From Mesorhizobium_K quangtriensis (GTDB lineage: Bacteria; Pseudomonadota; Alphaproteobacteria; Rhizobiales; Rhizobiaceae): a stretch of DNA of 64,000 nucleotides. Below the pieces are notes generated by a model, which was not told the origin of the DNA, made no database searches, and saw nothing but the letters and a program-made list of their open reading frames with translations. Shown one piece after another: positions 1-8,284 of the stretch. The translations under genes were made by a program, and so were the position numbers. Each line of letters starts with the position of its first letter. The first letter of the stretch is position 1. The stretch is from the NCBI RefSeq assembly GCF_040081925.1, contig NZ_JBEBMF010000001.1, forward strand, positions 434,001 through 498,000. Reading direction: 5' to 3'.

Positions 1-567
1 GAGCGTCGGCAGCACGACATATTTCTCGACGCCCGGCCGCCGCCACGCCCATATGCCGACGAGCAGGCCGGTGAGAATGCAGAAAGGTACCGCGATGGCG
101 ATCAGGCCGAGCGTCAGCATGGCGCTCGTCCATTTGCCGAACAGCGCGATGTAGAGGAAGAGGCCGCCGCACAGGAGACCGAGCCGCGTGCCGCCGAAGG
201 CGCGCCCGGCGAGGAAGGCGGCCGCGCAGACACCGACCCAGGACAGGCGCGGCAGCATGAAGGCTTCCGGACCGGTGCCGATCTTGAAGCCCTTGGCGAG
301 GAGGTTGAGGGCGAAGTTGAGGGGTATGCCGAGCACCGCAGCGATCGAGCGCGTCAGCCAGCTCAGATTGACCTTCAGCCAGGTCATGGTCGCGCCGATC
401 CAGTCGGCGAACGGGATCACTAGGTGGGCGGGATATTCCACCGCCCACAGAAGACGGTCCTGCATGAGGAAAAGACCGAGAACGGCCGCCAGCGCCACGG
501 CCCAAATGAGCAGCCAGCTATAGGCCGGGCGGGGTGCGGCGACGACGCCTTCAGTGGTCGCCGTCAC
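1..567 (-). CDS. Glycine betaine/choline-type ABC transporter permease (partial, C-terminus outside window)
   Basis: This is an inner-membrane permease of the ProW/OpuAB/ChoW type, the membrane channel of a betaine or choline importer. The visible 189 codons start with a short cytoplasmic stretch and then several hydrophobic segments (an early one reads WLLIWAVALAAVLGLFL). The GTG start shares the four bases GTGA with the TGA stop of the upstream ATPase, so the two are translationally coupled. The gene runs off the left edge, so the EAA loop that contacts the ATPase cannot be seen. The family call rests on operon context as much as on sequence; substrate is inferred from the binding protein. 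Confidence 0.85.
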   Translation of the reverse strand, partial: MTATTEGVVAAPRPAYSWLLIWAVALAAVLGLFLMQDRLLWAVEYPAHLVIPFADWIGATMTWLKVNLSWLTRSIAAVLGIPLNFALNLLAKGFKIGTGPEAFMLPRLSWVGVCAAAFLAGRAFGGTRLGLLCGGLFLYIALFGKWTSAMLTLGLIAIAVPFCILTGLLVGIWAWRRPGVEKYVVLPTL

Positions 568-1655
568 GCACCTGTTCCCTGGCTGTCGACTCGGCGATCG
601 ATTCCGGCGAGCAGGTTGATGACCGCTTCAGGAGTCACTTCGCCGACTGGCTTTTCGCCGCCGTCGAGGACCGTGAACGGCTTCTTCGCAGCGACGAGGT
701 CGGCGGAGAAACTGGCGACGCGGGCATCAGCGGAGATGGTGCCGGCATGCTGTGCCTTGCCGAGCGGGCGCATGATGCTGCGGGCGGAAATGACCTTGGC
801 GCGCTGCACGTCGCGGGTGAATTCTGCGACATAGTCGGTGGCGGGGTTCAGCACCAGCTGCTCCGGCGTACCGACCTGGATGACCTCGCCGTCCTTCATG
901 ATGGCGATGCGATCGGCAAGACGGATCGCCTCGTCGAAATCATGCGTGATGAAGACGATCGTCTTCTTCAGAACGGCCTGCAGGCGCATCAGCTCGTCCT
1001 GCATCTCGCGCCGGATCAGCGGATCGAGCGCCGAGAAGGGTTCGTCGAGGAACCAGACTTCCGGCTTGGTCGACAGGCTGCGCGCGATGCCGACGCGCTG
1101 CTGCTGGCCGCCGGAGAGTTCGCGCGGATAGAAGTGCTCGCGCCCGCGCAGGCCGACGAGCTCGATGACCTCGCGCGCCCGCGCCTCGCGCTCGCGCCGG
1201 TCTACGCCCTGTACGGAGAGCGGAAACGCGATGTTCTCGAGAACGTTGAGATGGGGCAGGAGGGCAAAATTCTGGAACACCATGCCCATGCGATGGCGGC
1301 GAAGCTCGATGAGTTCGCGGTCGGAGATGGACAGGAGGTCCTTGTCCTCGAACTCGACGCGGCCATAGGTCGGCTCGACGAGACGCGACATGCAGCGCAC
1401 CAGCGTCGACTTGCCGGAGCCGGAGAGGCCCATGATGATGAAGATCTCGCCGCGGCGGATTTCAAGATCGACGGCGCGCGCAGCACCCACCAGCCCCGCT
1501 TCCACGATCTCGGCGGTCGTCGCCTTGCCGCTGCGCCTCTGGATGAATTCGGACGCGCCGTTGCCGTAGAGCTTCCAGACATTGCGGCAGGCAAGCTTGA
1601 TCGGGCGAGGGTCCACGGCCTTTTCGGCCGGACCATCCTGGGAGGCGACTTTCAT
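564..1655 (-). CDS. Betaine/choline-type ABC transporter ATP-binding protein
   Basis: ATPase of the ProV/OpuAA/ChoV family, 363 residues, powering the adjacent permease. It has Walker A (GLSGSGKST), a Q-loop, the signature ELSGGQQQRVG, Walker B (VWFLDEPFSALD) and the switch His (VFITHDFDEA). The C-terminal ~80 residues form a CBS-like regulatory region, which in this family can sense ionic strength; only one CBS-like unit is apparent. I chose the ATG at 1655 (MKVASQDG...) because AGAAGG lies just upstream; the reading frame stays open further upstream but would run into the binding-protein gene. It lies 83 bases after the binding-protein gene and overlaps the permease start. Confidence 0.93.
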   Translation of the reverse strand: MKVASQDGPAEKAVDPRPIKLACRNVWKLYGNGASEFIQRRSGKATTAEIVEAGLVGAARAVDLEIRRGEIFIIMGLSGSGKSTLVRCMSRLVEPTYGRVEFEDKDLLSISDRELIELRRHRMGMVFQNFALLPHLNVLENIAFPLSVQGVDRREREARAREVIELVGLRGREHFYPRELSGGQQQRVGIARSLSTKPEVWFLDEPFSALDPLIRREMQDELMRLQAVLKKTIVFITHDFDEAIRLADRIAIMKDGEVIQVGTPEQLVLNPATDYVAEFTRDVQRAKVISARSIMRPLGKAQHAGTISADARVASFSADLVAAKKPFTVLDGGEKPVGEVTPEAVINLLAGIDRRVDSQGTGA

Positions 1656-1738
1656 GCTTTGCCTTCTAGAAAACCGGAAGAAAGGTGCGGCCCCGATCGT
1701 GGTACGAACGGGACCGCTTGTCCATGCTCGGCTTGGGC

Positions 1739-2701
1739 TTATTCGGCCCAGGCCTTCCAGGTCGCCTCGTTCTCGGCGATCCACGCGGCTGCAACGTCTT
1801 CAGGCGTCTTGCCGTCCAGATCGACCTGTCCGCTCAGCCCGTTCAGGACGTCGGTGTCGATCTTGTAGTTCTTCGCCACCTTGTAGGCGACCGGCCACTT
1901 CTCCTTCATGCCGGACCATGCGTATTTGTAGATTTCGCCAGTCGGCTTGCCGCAGTCATAGGCGGCTGACGTGTTGCTGCCCCAGGCGGGATCCTCGTAG
2001 CATTCCTTGGTGTAGGCGGGGAATTCCACCCACTCTCCCTTGTATTTGGCGGGCGCCCAGTGCGGCGAATAGATCCAGAGCATGATCGGCGCCTGCCTCT
2101 GGTAGGCCGAGTCGAGCTCGGCGAACATCGCAGCGTCGGTGCCGGCGTGGATGACGGTAAAGGGCAGTCCGAGCGAAACCACACGCTCGTCATCGAAGCC
2201 TTCCCAGGTCACGGGACCACCGAGATAGCGGCCGTTCGGCGCGGTCTCGGGCGTCGAGAACGCCTCGGCGCATTTGGGATCCTTCAGCGCTTCCCAGTTG
2301 GGAAGGCCCGGGCACTTTTCCTTCATGTACTCGGGATACCACCACTCTTCCTTGGCCTGCGGGCCGAGCGGGCCGAGATTCTCGGTCTGGCCGGTGGCGT
2401 CGGAAGCGGCCATCGCCTCGCCGGCGGTGGTCTGCCAGAACTCCATGCCGACTGTCAGGTCGCCGTTGGTGAGGCCGGTCGTGAGACTGGAGAGATAGTC
2501 GGCGGTCGGGTACTCGACGGTGTAGCCGAGCTTTTCCAGAATGCCGCCCATGATCTTGGCGTTCAGGTTGACGCTGGTCCAGTCGAAAAGGGCGATCTTG
2601 ATGGGATCGCTCGACTCAGGCGCCTGCGCCTGAGCCACAGGCGCGACAAAGCTGGCGGCGGCAAGCATGGCCACTCCCAACCCGAAAGATTTCAGTTTCA
2701 T
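1739..2701 (-). CDS. Betaine/choline-type periplasmic substrate-binding protein (OpuAC/ProX family)
   Basis: Soluble periplasmic receptor of the importer, 320 residues. A typical Sec signal peptide (MKLKSFGLGVAMLAAASF...AQA) is followed by the OpuAC fold. Aromatic-rich patches such as LWIYSPHWAP and EEWWYPEY resemble the aromatic cages that bind quaternary ammonium groups in this family. The start at 2701 is supported by GGGAG about 8 bases upstream; the longer frame to 2770 has no signal-peptide character. It is the first gene of the operon binding protein - ATPase - permease, unlike the choXWV order of Sinorhizobium. Substrate (glycine betaine, proline betaine or choline) cannot be decided from the sequence. 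Confidence 0.9.
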   Translation of the reverse strand: MKLKSFGLGVAMLAAASFVAPVAQAQAPESSDPIKIALFDWTSVNLNAKIMGGILEKLGYTVEYPTADYLSSLTTGLTNGDLTVGMEFWQTTAGEAMAASDATGQTENLGPLGPQAKEEWWYPEYMKEKCPGLPNWEALKDPKCAEAFSTPETAPNGRYLGGPVTWEGFDDERVVSLGLPFTVIHAGTDAAMFAELDSAYQRQAPIMLWIYSPHWAPAKYKGEWVEFPAYTKECYEDPAWGSNTSAAYDCGKPTGEIYKYAWSGMKEKWPVAYKVAKNYKIDTDVLNGLSGQVDLDGKTPEDVAAAWIAENEATWKAWAE

Positions 2702-2763
2702 AATGTACTCCCGTTGCATTGAACTCGTGTTCCCGGCGTATCCTCGCGCGGTTGCCCCGCGTT

Positions 2764-2780
2764 TTTTCATGTTATGAAAA
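2764..2780. promoter_or_regulatory. Inverted repeat upstream of the betaine transporter operon (possible operator)
   Basis: TTTTCAT-GTT-ATGAAAA is a perfect 7-bp inverted repeat with a 3-base spacer, lying about 60 bases upstream of the binding-protein start in an A/T-rich stretch that also holds TATA-like sequence. Position and symmetry fit a repressor or activator site over the promoter; the regulator is unknown. Confidence 0.4.
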
Positions 2781-2845
2781 TTTATATACCAACGGACTTC
2801 GCGCGCAATGGTGATTGCGCGGCGACGACAAATCTCGAGCCGGGG

Positions 2846-4384
2846 CTAGTGGACGCTGACTGAACGGGCACGCGCCGGAGACGAGTCGGCGTCGCTCATC
2901 CTCAACGGAGCCGGGCGGCCGAAGAGGAAGCCCTGGAACACGTCGCAGCCGGCAGCGCGTAACAGGGTGGCCTGGTTCTCGGTTTCAACGCCTTCGGCGA
3001 TGGCGTCCACGCCAAGCGCCCGGGACAGGCCGACGATGGTGGAGACGACCGCGCCGGAATTCTGGTCTGTCTCCAGCCGGCTGACGAAAGAGCGGTCGAT
3101 CTTCAGCTTGTGGAAGGAGAAGTCGATGAGGTAGCTGAGGTTGGAATAGCCGGTGCCGAAATCATCGACGGCGACTGTCACGCCCAGTTCGCTGAGTTGT
3201 TTGAGGATGACGGCCGCGCGGGCGCGATCCTGCATCATAGCCGTCTCGGTGAGTTCCAGCTCGAGCCGCTTCGGCTCGATGCCCGTCTCGCGGATGATAT
3301 CGCTGACGAGACCGACGAAATCCTTCGTCATGAACTGCACTGCTGAGATGTTGACGGCGACGAAGCAATCCTCGGGGAGATGGCGCGCGTCGCGGCATGC
3401 CTTGCGCAGCACCCACTCGCCGATCGGCCCGATCATGCCGGTTTCCTCCGCGATCGGGATGAACTCCATCGGCGGGATCATGCCACGCTCGGGATGCTTC
3501 CAGCGGATCAATGCCTCGTAGCCGACCGTGCGGCCCTTCAGGAGGTCGATCTGCGGCTGGTAGTGCAGGTCGAAGTCACCGCGCTCGAACGCGCCGTGAA
3601 GTTCGGCCTCGATCCAGCGCCGGTAGTCGGCGACCCTGCCGATGTCTGCGTGGAAAACGGCCCAGTCACCGATGCCGGTGGCGCGAGCGTGCTGGAGGGC
3701 CAGATTGGATCGGCGGAGCAGGAGAATGGGGTCGTCGCCGTCCTTGGGCAAGGCTACGATGCCCATCGAGACGTTCACCGATTGCTGATGGGTTACGAGG
3801 TCGTAGGGCTCCATCAGCTCGGCAATCAGGCGCTCGGCGATGACCTCCATGGACATGGTGAAATAGGCATCGGGATAGAGCACGACGAATTCGCTGGCTG
3901 CGATGCGCCCGATCACCACATTGGCGGGCAGGCTGGCCTTCAGCCGCTGTGCGAAGGCTCGAACCAGTTCGTCGCCTTTGTGGTAGCCGATCGACTCGTT
4001 GATCTGCTTGAAACGGCTGATGTCGATGTCCAGCAGGAAGACTGGCTCTCCTGTCCGCACCGTCGATTGAGCCGCCTCGGCGATCCGCGCGATCATTGCA
4101 GGCCGGGAAAGCAGGCCGGTCAGCTTGTCGAACTGTGTTTCCTTCACGACATAGTCCACCGACTCGTCGATTCCGGCGAAGAAGGACATGGCTGCACCGC
4201 CGGCGGCAAGCGCGCAAAGCCCGGCGATGATGCCGCCTACGGCCTGTGCGGACAGGCCGGCAATGCCATCGCCGAAACCAGTCTGCAGCCACCACAGGCC
4301 AAGGATGAAGCTGCCGAGCGCGGAACTCGCGATCGTGACCAGCCTGAAGACCGGACTGCGGTTAGGGTTGCCGACTGCGGGCAT
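2846..4384 (-). CDS. Membrane-bound c-di-GMP phosphodiesterase with degenerate GGDEF and intact EAL domain
   Basis: A 512-residue protein with two N-terminal membrane segments (about residues 17-35 and 44-70), a GGDEF-like domain (about 85-245) and an EAL domain (about 255-500). The GGDEF signature is replaced by AASEF (162-166), so cyclase activity is very unlikely. The EAL domain keeps the known metal and catalytic residues: EAL (290-292), the Asn of NIS (345-347), ELTE (377-380), DDFGTGYS (407-414), KLKID (426-430), AEGVE (463-467) and the terminal FQGFLFG. It should hydrolyse c-di-GMP at the inner membrane, with the dead GGDEF domain perhaps a GTP-sensing or dimerisation module. It stands alone, with no shared operon visible. 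Confidence 0.92.
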   Translation of the reverse strand: MPAVGNPNRSPVFRLVTIASSALGSFILGLWWLQTGFGDGIAGLSAQAVGGIIAGLCALAAGGAAMSFFAGIDESVDYVVKETQFDKLTGLLSRPAMIARIAEAAQSTVRTGEPVFLLDIDISRFKQINESIGYHKGDELVRAFAQRLKASLPANVVIGRIAASEFVVLYPDAYFTMSMEVIAERLIAELMEPYDLVTHQQSVNVSMGIVALPKDGDDPILLLRRSNLALQHARATGIGDWAVFHADIGRVADYRRWIEAELHGAFERGDFDLHYQPQIDLLKGRTVGYEALIRWKHPERGMIPPMEFIPIAEETGMIGPIGEWVLRKACRDARHLPEDCFVAVNISAVQFMTKDFVGLVSDIIRETGIEPKRLELELTETAMMQDRARAAVILKQLSELGVTVAVDDFGTGYSNLSYLIDFSFHKLKIDRSFVSRLETDQNSGAVVSTIVGLSRALGVDAIAEGVETENQATLLRAAGCDVFQGFLFGRPAPLRMSDADSSPARARSVSVH

Positions 4385-4644
4385 GCTTCGTTCCCGGTTC
4401 AGCCGGCACGTCTAGCATCGATCTCCTTAAATTCGGTTTCCGGCAAAGCCTTGCATTTTACCAACCGGAAGCCCGCTTCAGGGATATTGCAGCGGATGTA
4501 ACGAGGATTTGCCCGCCCTGTTGCAGAAAGGGAATGGCAAGACTGCCGGGCATAGGGTAGTGGCCTGAACAAGGATGTCCGTGTCGGGCAGGGGCAATAC
4601 ACGACGTGTTCGTCGCAAAGACCTATATTCCTCGGTCGATCGAG

Positions 4645-5532
4645 ATGTTCCTCGGCAAGGTCGTGGCCCTGCTCGGAGTGCTCGTGCTCGTTTCGGCCTG
4701 CGCCACCTCGGGCGGGCCGACGCCTGCCGATGTCCTCGCACCGCAGCCGCCCGGGCCGCCGACGAAATATTCCGCATTGGTGATCGACGCCTCGACGGGC
4801 GTCATGCTCTACCAGTCCGAGGCGAATGCAAGGCGCTATCCGGCTTCGCTCACCAAGATGATGACGCTTTTCCTGCTGTTCGAAGCCGTGAACCAGGGAC
4901 GGGTGTCGACGACGACGGAAATTCCGGTGTCGGCCAATGCCGCTCGCCAGCCACCCTCCAAGATGGGCATAAAGGCCGGACAGACCATCGACGTGGAAAG
5001 CGCGATCCTGGCGCTGGCGGTGAAGTCGGGGAACGATGTCGCGGTTGCCGTCGGCGAATTTCTTGGCGGGACGGAAGAGGCCTTCGCGGCGCAGATGACG
5101 GCGCGGGCTCGCGCACTCGGCATGAGCGGCACGGTCTTTCGCAACGCCTCGGGCCTGCCTGACGACGACCAGTACACCACGGCGCGCGACATGGCGCTAC
5201 TCGGTATGGCGCTGCGCAGGAATTTCCCGCAGCATTTCCACTATTTCTCGAACCGCGACTTCATGTTCCGCGGTCGCCTGATCCGAGGCCACAACGACCT
5301 GATCGGCAGGGTCGAGGGCGTCGACGGCATCAAGACCGGCTACATCCGGGCTTCGGGCTACAACATCGTGACCTCCGTCACCCGCGGCTCGAAACGGCTG
5401 ATCGTCGTCGTGATGGGCGCCGACAGCGCCCGCGCCCGCAACGACCATGTCGAGGAACTGATCGAACGCTATATGGGCGGATCCAACAAACCCTCGCTCA
5501 GCATGTTGAGTTCGATGTCTGCCGTCGAGTAG
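4645..5532 (+). CDS. D-alanyl-D-alanine carboxypeptidase, putative lipoprotein (DacA/PBP5-like, S11 family)
   Basis: Serine peptidase that trims the terminal D-Ala from peptidoglycan stem peptides in the periplasm. From the ATG at 4645 it has 295 residues with a lipobox LVSAC (Cys 19), then SLTK (68-71, nucleophile Ser), SGN (128-130) and KTG (230-232), the three signatures of the penicillin-binding fold. It ends soon after the KTG region, so it lacks the long C-terminal domain and amphipathic anchor of PBP5, consistent with lipid anchoring. A GTG at 4606 gives a 13-residue longer form with GGGGCA upstream; I prefer 4645 because the lipoprotein signal then starts at Met, but its ribosome-binding site is poor. 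Confidence 0.9.
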   Translation: MFLGKVVALLGVLVLVSACATSGGPTPADVLAPQPPGPPTKYSALVIDASTGVMLYQSEANARRYPASLTKMMTLFLLFEAVNQGRVSTTTEIPVSANAARQPPSKMGIKAGQTIDVESAILALAVKSGNDVAVAVGEFLGGTEEAFAAQMTARARALGMSGTVFRNASGLPDDDQYTTARDMALLGMALRRNFPQHFHYFSNRDFMFRGRLIRGHNDLIGRVEGVDGIKTGYIRASGYNIVTSVTRGSKRLIVVVMGADSARARNDHVEELIERYMGGSNKPSLSMLSSMSAVE

Positions 5533-5566
5533 TCTCGTCCGGACGGGACGGAAGGGGTAGCGATCG

Positions 5567-5962
5567 ATGTCGGAGAGATTGTCCGCGTACCAGCCTCACG
5601 CGCGAGCGTTGCTGCGCATCGTCGCAGGGCTGCTGTTCGTGCATTCGGCCCTCGTGCTGCTGTTCAACATCCCGCCATCCATCTATCCGGAGCCGCCTCC
5701 GGAGACCGCCACCACGCTGGTCATCGGTGGTGTGCTCGAACTCGTCGGCGGCATCCTCCTGATCCTGGGATGGCTGACCAGACCTGCGGCCTTTGTCATG
5801 TCCGGCATGATGGCCGTCGCGTATTTCATGTTCCACGCGCCAGAGAGCCTGTGGCCGTCGAACAACAATGGCGGGGCCGCCATCCTGTTCTGCTTCATTT
5901 TTCTTTATCTCGTGTTCGCAGGCCCGGGCGCCTGGGCGCTCGACAACCGGCGTGGCGACTGA
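5567..5962 (+). CDS. DoxX family small membrane protein
   Basis: 131 residues with four hydrophobic segments. The pattern is that of the DoxX/DUF5127-type four-helix membrane family (segments near residues 15-34, 48-70, 74-92 and 104-122), including the motif GWLTRPAAFVMSGMMAVAYF typical of the third helix region. DoxX proteins in other bacteria sit in thiol/redox or quinone-linked complexes; the role here is unknown. It follows the carboxypeptidase by 34 bases on the same strand and may be cotranscribed. An upstream GGAAGGGG motif fits the ATG at 5567. Confidence 0.85.
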   Translation: MSERLSAYQPHARALLRIVAGLLFVHSALVLLFNIPPSIYPEPPPETATTLVIGGVLELVGGILLILGWLTRPAAFVMSGMMAVAYFMFHAPESLWPSNNNGGAAILFCFIFLYLVFAGPGAWALDNRRGD

Positions 5963-6003
5963 CCCGGCTCCCGGGTCACTTCATCAATTCGCATTTCCCC
6001 ACC

Positions 6004-6028
6004 GGAACCGCACTCCCACCCGGACGTT
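6004..6028 (+). promoter_or_regulatory. EcfG-type general stress promoter
   Basis: GGAAC (6004-6008), a 16-base spacer and CGTT (6025-6028) match the alphaproteobacterial EcfG consensus exactly. It lies 43 bases before the DUF982 start and would drive the following four-gene run, which ends in a general-stress-type flavin-binding protein. Confidence 0.75.
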
Positions 6029-6070
6029 TATCCCTTCACCGACAACGGCATGAAGGGGAGATTCCCGGCC

Positions 6071-6376
6071 ATGGAACAGGTGATGGAACATTCGCATTCG
6101 GGTCATCAGCCGCACGATGAGGCGGCTGCACAAAAGCAGCTTCGCATGCCTTTCGGCAGGACCGTCTGCGTACGTATTGCCGACAACAAGAAGCGCGAAG
6201 TGAAGTCCGTGCGGGGTGCTTGCGAGATTTTGATCGATTGGCCGCACTCGAGGCGCGGACCGGTTTATCAGTCGACCATGGAAGTGCTGCAGTCGGCGCT
6301 GGCAGGCAGGGTTTCGGCCGAGGAAGCGCATGATGCTTTCGTGGCCTTCGCCAAGCACGCGGACGTGCTGGTCTAG
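6071..6376 (+). CDS. DUF982 domain-containing protein
   Basis: A 101-residue protein of DUF982, a small family largely confined to Hyphomicrobiales. After a His-rich N-terminal tail (about 25 residues) the domain follows the family pattern: a short strand around FGRTVCVRI, a W-containing helix (CEILIDWP), then an Ala-rich C-terminal helix. I chose the ATG at 6071 because GGGGAG ends 10 bases upstream; an in-frame ATG at 6050 is possible. Function is unknown. It is the first gene after an EcfG promoter, so stress induction is inferred. Confidence 0.82.
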   Translation: MEQVMEHSHSGHQPHDEAAAQKQLRMPFGRTVCVRIADNKKREVKSVRGACEILIDWPHSRRGPVYQSTMEVLQSALAGRVSAEEAHDAFVAFAKHADVLV

Positions 6377-6378
6377 CG

Positions 6379-6513
6379 ATGAAAACCCTGACCGCCTCCG
6401 GGCGGCCCGGTCCGGCCCCGGACCCGTTTCCGGGGCCATCGCCGGAGCCAATGCCTCCCGAACCGGCTCCACCGCCGGGTCCCATCCCGGTACCGCCCGA
6501 GAGAATGCAATGA
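6379..6513 (+). CDS. Short proline-rich peptide, 44 residues
   Basis: An ATG two bases after the DUF982 stop opens a 44-codon frame whose product is about 45% proline, with repeats such as PDPFPGPSPEP and APPPGPIPVPP. It ends in CAATGA, so its TGA overlaps the ATG of the next gene by the ATGA arrangement typical of coupled genes. The tight packing between two coding frames favours a real small gene. It has no signal peptide or membrane segment; such a chain would be extended (polyproline II-like). Function unknown. The alternative is that this is only a translated spacer. Confidence 0.5.
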   Translation: MKTLTASGRPGPAPDPFPGPSPEPMPPEPAPPPGPIPVPPERMQ

Positions 6514-6725
6514 GCGCCGTCCCGAAAAGAAAGCCTGCAACGCCAGACGGCGCACCGCAGTCCCGCTCTCCCAGACGCAAGAGCAATGTTTCCGACGTGC
6601 AGGATCCCCTGATCGCCGGAGACGCGGGCAAGGATGCGAAGACCGTCGAAGCTGGCCATCTCATCGTCGATGAGGCCGGTCAGGTCCGGCGCAAGGACAA
6701 CAACGAAGTCGATCTACTGCACTAG
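6510..6725 (+). CDS. Small basic hydrophilic protein, 71 residues, unknown function
   Basis: The frame starts inside the stop of the proline-rich peptide (ATGA overlap) and ends one base before the AGGAG that serves the next gene. The product is hydrophilic, with a Lys/Arg/Pro-rich N-terminal third (MSAVPKRKPATP...) and a C-terminal segment HLIVDEAGQVRRKDNNEVD. No known domain is recognised. Its place within a tightly packed run under an EcfG promoter supports it being a translated stress-regulon gene. Confidence 0.6.
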   Translation: MSAVPKRKPATPDGAPQSRSPRRKSNVSDVQDPLIAGDAGKDAKTVEAGHLIVDEAGQVRRKDNNEVDLLH

Positions 6726-6735
6726 GAGATTATGG

Positions 6736-7239
6736 ATGAGCCACGAGGACAAGACGACCCTGACCGCCGAGGAAGCACGCGATCGCGCTTGGGAACTGGC
6801 CGAGAAGATCAACATCTGCATGTTCGTGACGTGGGACGGTGAACGCCAGCGCGCCCGTCCGCTCGCCGCCAATGTCATGCGCGAAGAGCATGCGATATAC
6901 TTTCTCGTCGATGTGAATGGCATGAAGGACGACCAGATCGAACGCTTCCCGATCGTGACGATGGCATTCGCGGATACCGGTTCCTACAAATTCGTCTCGA
7001 TCACCGGTGAGGCCGTGGTCACCAACGACCGCGCGAAGATCGAGGAGCTCTGGACTCCGGACAACAAGGCGTTCTGGGATTCCAAGGACGACCCGAACAT
7101 CCGCGTCATTACGGTTAAGCCCGATGATGCGGAAGTCTGGGACAGCCCCGGCAAGATCGTCTCCGCGGTCAAGATGCTGACGGCGGCCGTCACCGGCGCG
7201 AAGATGGAACTGGGCAACAACCGCAAGGTAACGATGTAG
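6736..7239 (+). CDS. Pyridoxamine 5'-phosphate oxidase-like protein, general stress protein 26 family
   Basis: 167 residues with the split-barrel flavin-binding fold of the GSP26 group. Recognisable parts are a first strand around ICMFVTWDG, RARPLAANV, a strand with IYFLVDVNGMK, and the C-terminal VRVITVKPDDAEVWDSP-like segment of the family. Such proteins bind FMN, F420 or heme; the ligand here is unknown. The start at 6736 has AGGAG overlapping the preceding TAG stop. It is the last gene of the EcfG-promoter run. Confidence 0.88.
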   Translation: MSHEDKTTLTAEEARDRAWELAEKINICMFVTWDGERQRARPLAANVMREEHAIYFLVDVNGMKDDQIERFPIVTMAFADTGSYKFVSITGEAVVTNDRAKIEELWTPDNKAFWDSKDDPNIRVITVKPDDAEVWDSPGKIVSAVKMLTAAVTGAKMELGNNRKVTM

Positions 7240-7258
7240 CGCTACCTGCGAGCTCATT

Positions 7259-8284
7259 TTAGTCAGCTTCGGCGAAGACGCGCGCGCGGTGGATGCGGAC
7301 GAAACCGCTATCACCGACGCGCGCGACTGTTTCGGGAACCACATCCAGTTCGACATGATCGCCGTCAACGGTTGTCGCGAGGATGCGGCGTCCGTCCGGC
7401 TTGTCGATCACGCGGGTAATGGTGGCGGCGATGCCCGGCGCTTCCTCCGACCAGTCGAGGTCACGCGGCCGCAGGTAGATGTTCGCGCGGCCGTTAGCGA
7501 AACCGGCTGCCTCCAGTTCCGTGCCGCCGACACGGGCCTTGCCGTTGGAAACTGTGGCGGGAAGTCGGTTGGCGTCGCCGAGAAAGTTCATCACGAAGGC
7601 TGAGTTCGGTGTGCGGCAGACCTGCTCGGGCGTGCCTTCCTGAACGATCCTGCCCTGGTCGAGGATCACGACGCGGTCGGCGAGGTCGAGTGCCTCCTCC
7701 TGATCGTGCGTGACGAAGAGCGTGGTGATGCCGAGTTCCTCGTGAATTTCGCGAAGCCAGCGGCGCAGGTCGCGCCGCACATTGGCGTCGAGCGCGCCGA
7801 AGGGCTCGTCGAGCAGCAGCACCTTCGGGTCGACCGCAAGCGCTCGCGCGAGCGCGACACGCTGGCGCTGGCCGCCGGAAATCTGGTTGGGGAAGCGATT
7901 GCCGAGCCCTTCCAGCCGGACCAGCCGCAGCAGCTCGTCCACGCGCGCGGCGATTTCGGTAGCGGAGCGTTTTACCTTCGAGACCTTCATGCCGAAGGCT
8001 ACGTTCTCGCCCACCGTCATGTGTGGGAACAGCGCGTAGTGCTGGAAGACGAAGCCGACGCCACGGTCGCGCACGGGAATGTCGGTGGCGTCCTGATCGC
8101 CGAAATGGATCGTGCCGCCATCGGCGAATTCGAGGCCGGCGACCATGCGCAGGATCGTCGTCTTGCCGGAGCCGGAAGGGCCCAGCAGCGCGACCAGTTC
8201 GCCGCTCTCGATGTCGAGCGAGACGCCATGGACGGCGCGAAAGGTGTCGAAGGTCTTCACGACATTGTCGAGGCGGATCTTCAT
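7259..8284 (-). CDS. cysA: Sulfate/thiosulfate ABC transporter ATP-binding protein
   Basis: ATPase of 341 residues energising sulfate uptake. It has Walker A (GPSGSGKTT), Q-loop (FVFQHYALF), signature ISGGQRQRV, Walker B (VLLLDEPFGALD), switch His (FVTHDQEEA), and a C-terminal TOBE-type domain with NIYLRPRDLDW, the usual CysA form. Its ATG overlaps the cysW stop (ATGA). It closes a four-gene operon: binding protein, CysT, CysW, CysA. It converges on the stress operon, leaving 19 bases between the stops. Confidence 0.95.
   Translation of the reverse strand: MKIRLDNVVKTFDTFRAVHGVSLDIESGELVALLGPSGSGKTTILRMVAGLEFADGGTIHFGDQDATDIPVRDRGVGFVFQHYALFPHMTVGENVAFGMKVSKVKRSATEIAARVDELLRLVRLEGLGNRFPNQISGGQRQRVALARALAVDPKVLLLDEPFGALDANVRRDLRRWLREIHEELGITTLFVTHDQEEALDLADRVVILDQGRIVQEGTPEQVCRTPNSAFVMNFLGDANRLPATVSNGKARVGGTELEAAGFANGRANIYLRPRDLDWSEEAPGIAATITRVIDKPDGRRILATTVDGDHVELDVVPETVARVGDSGFVRIHRARVFAEAD

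Noticed and set aside
564..1868. Long plus-strand open frame opposite the betaine ATPase
   Set aside because: It is the antisense shadow of a well-recognised ATPase and has no family features.
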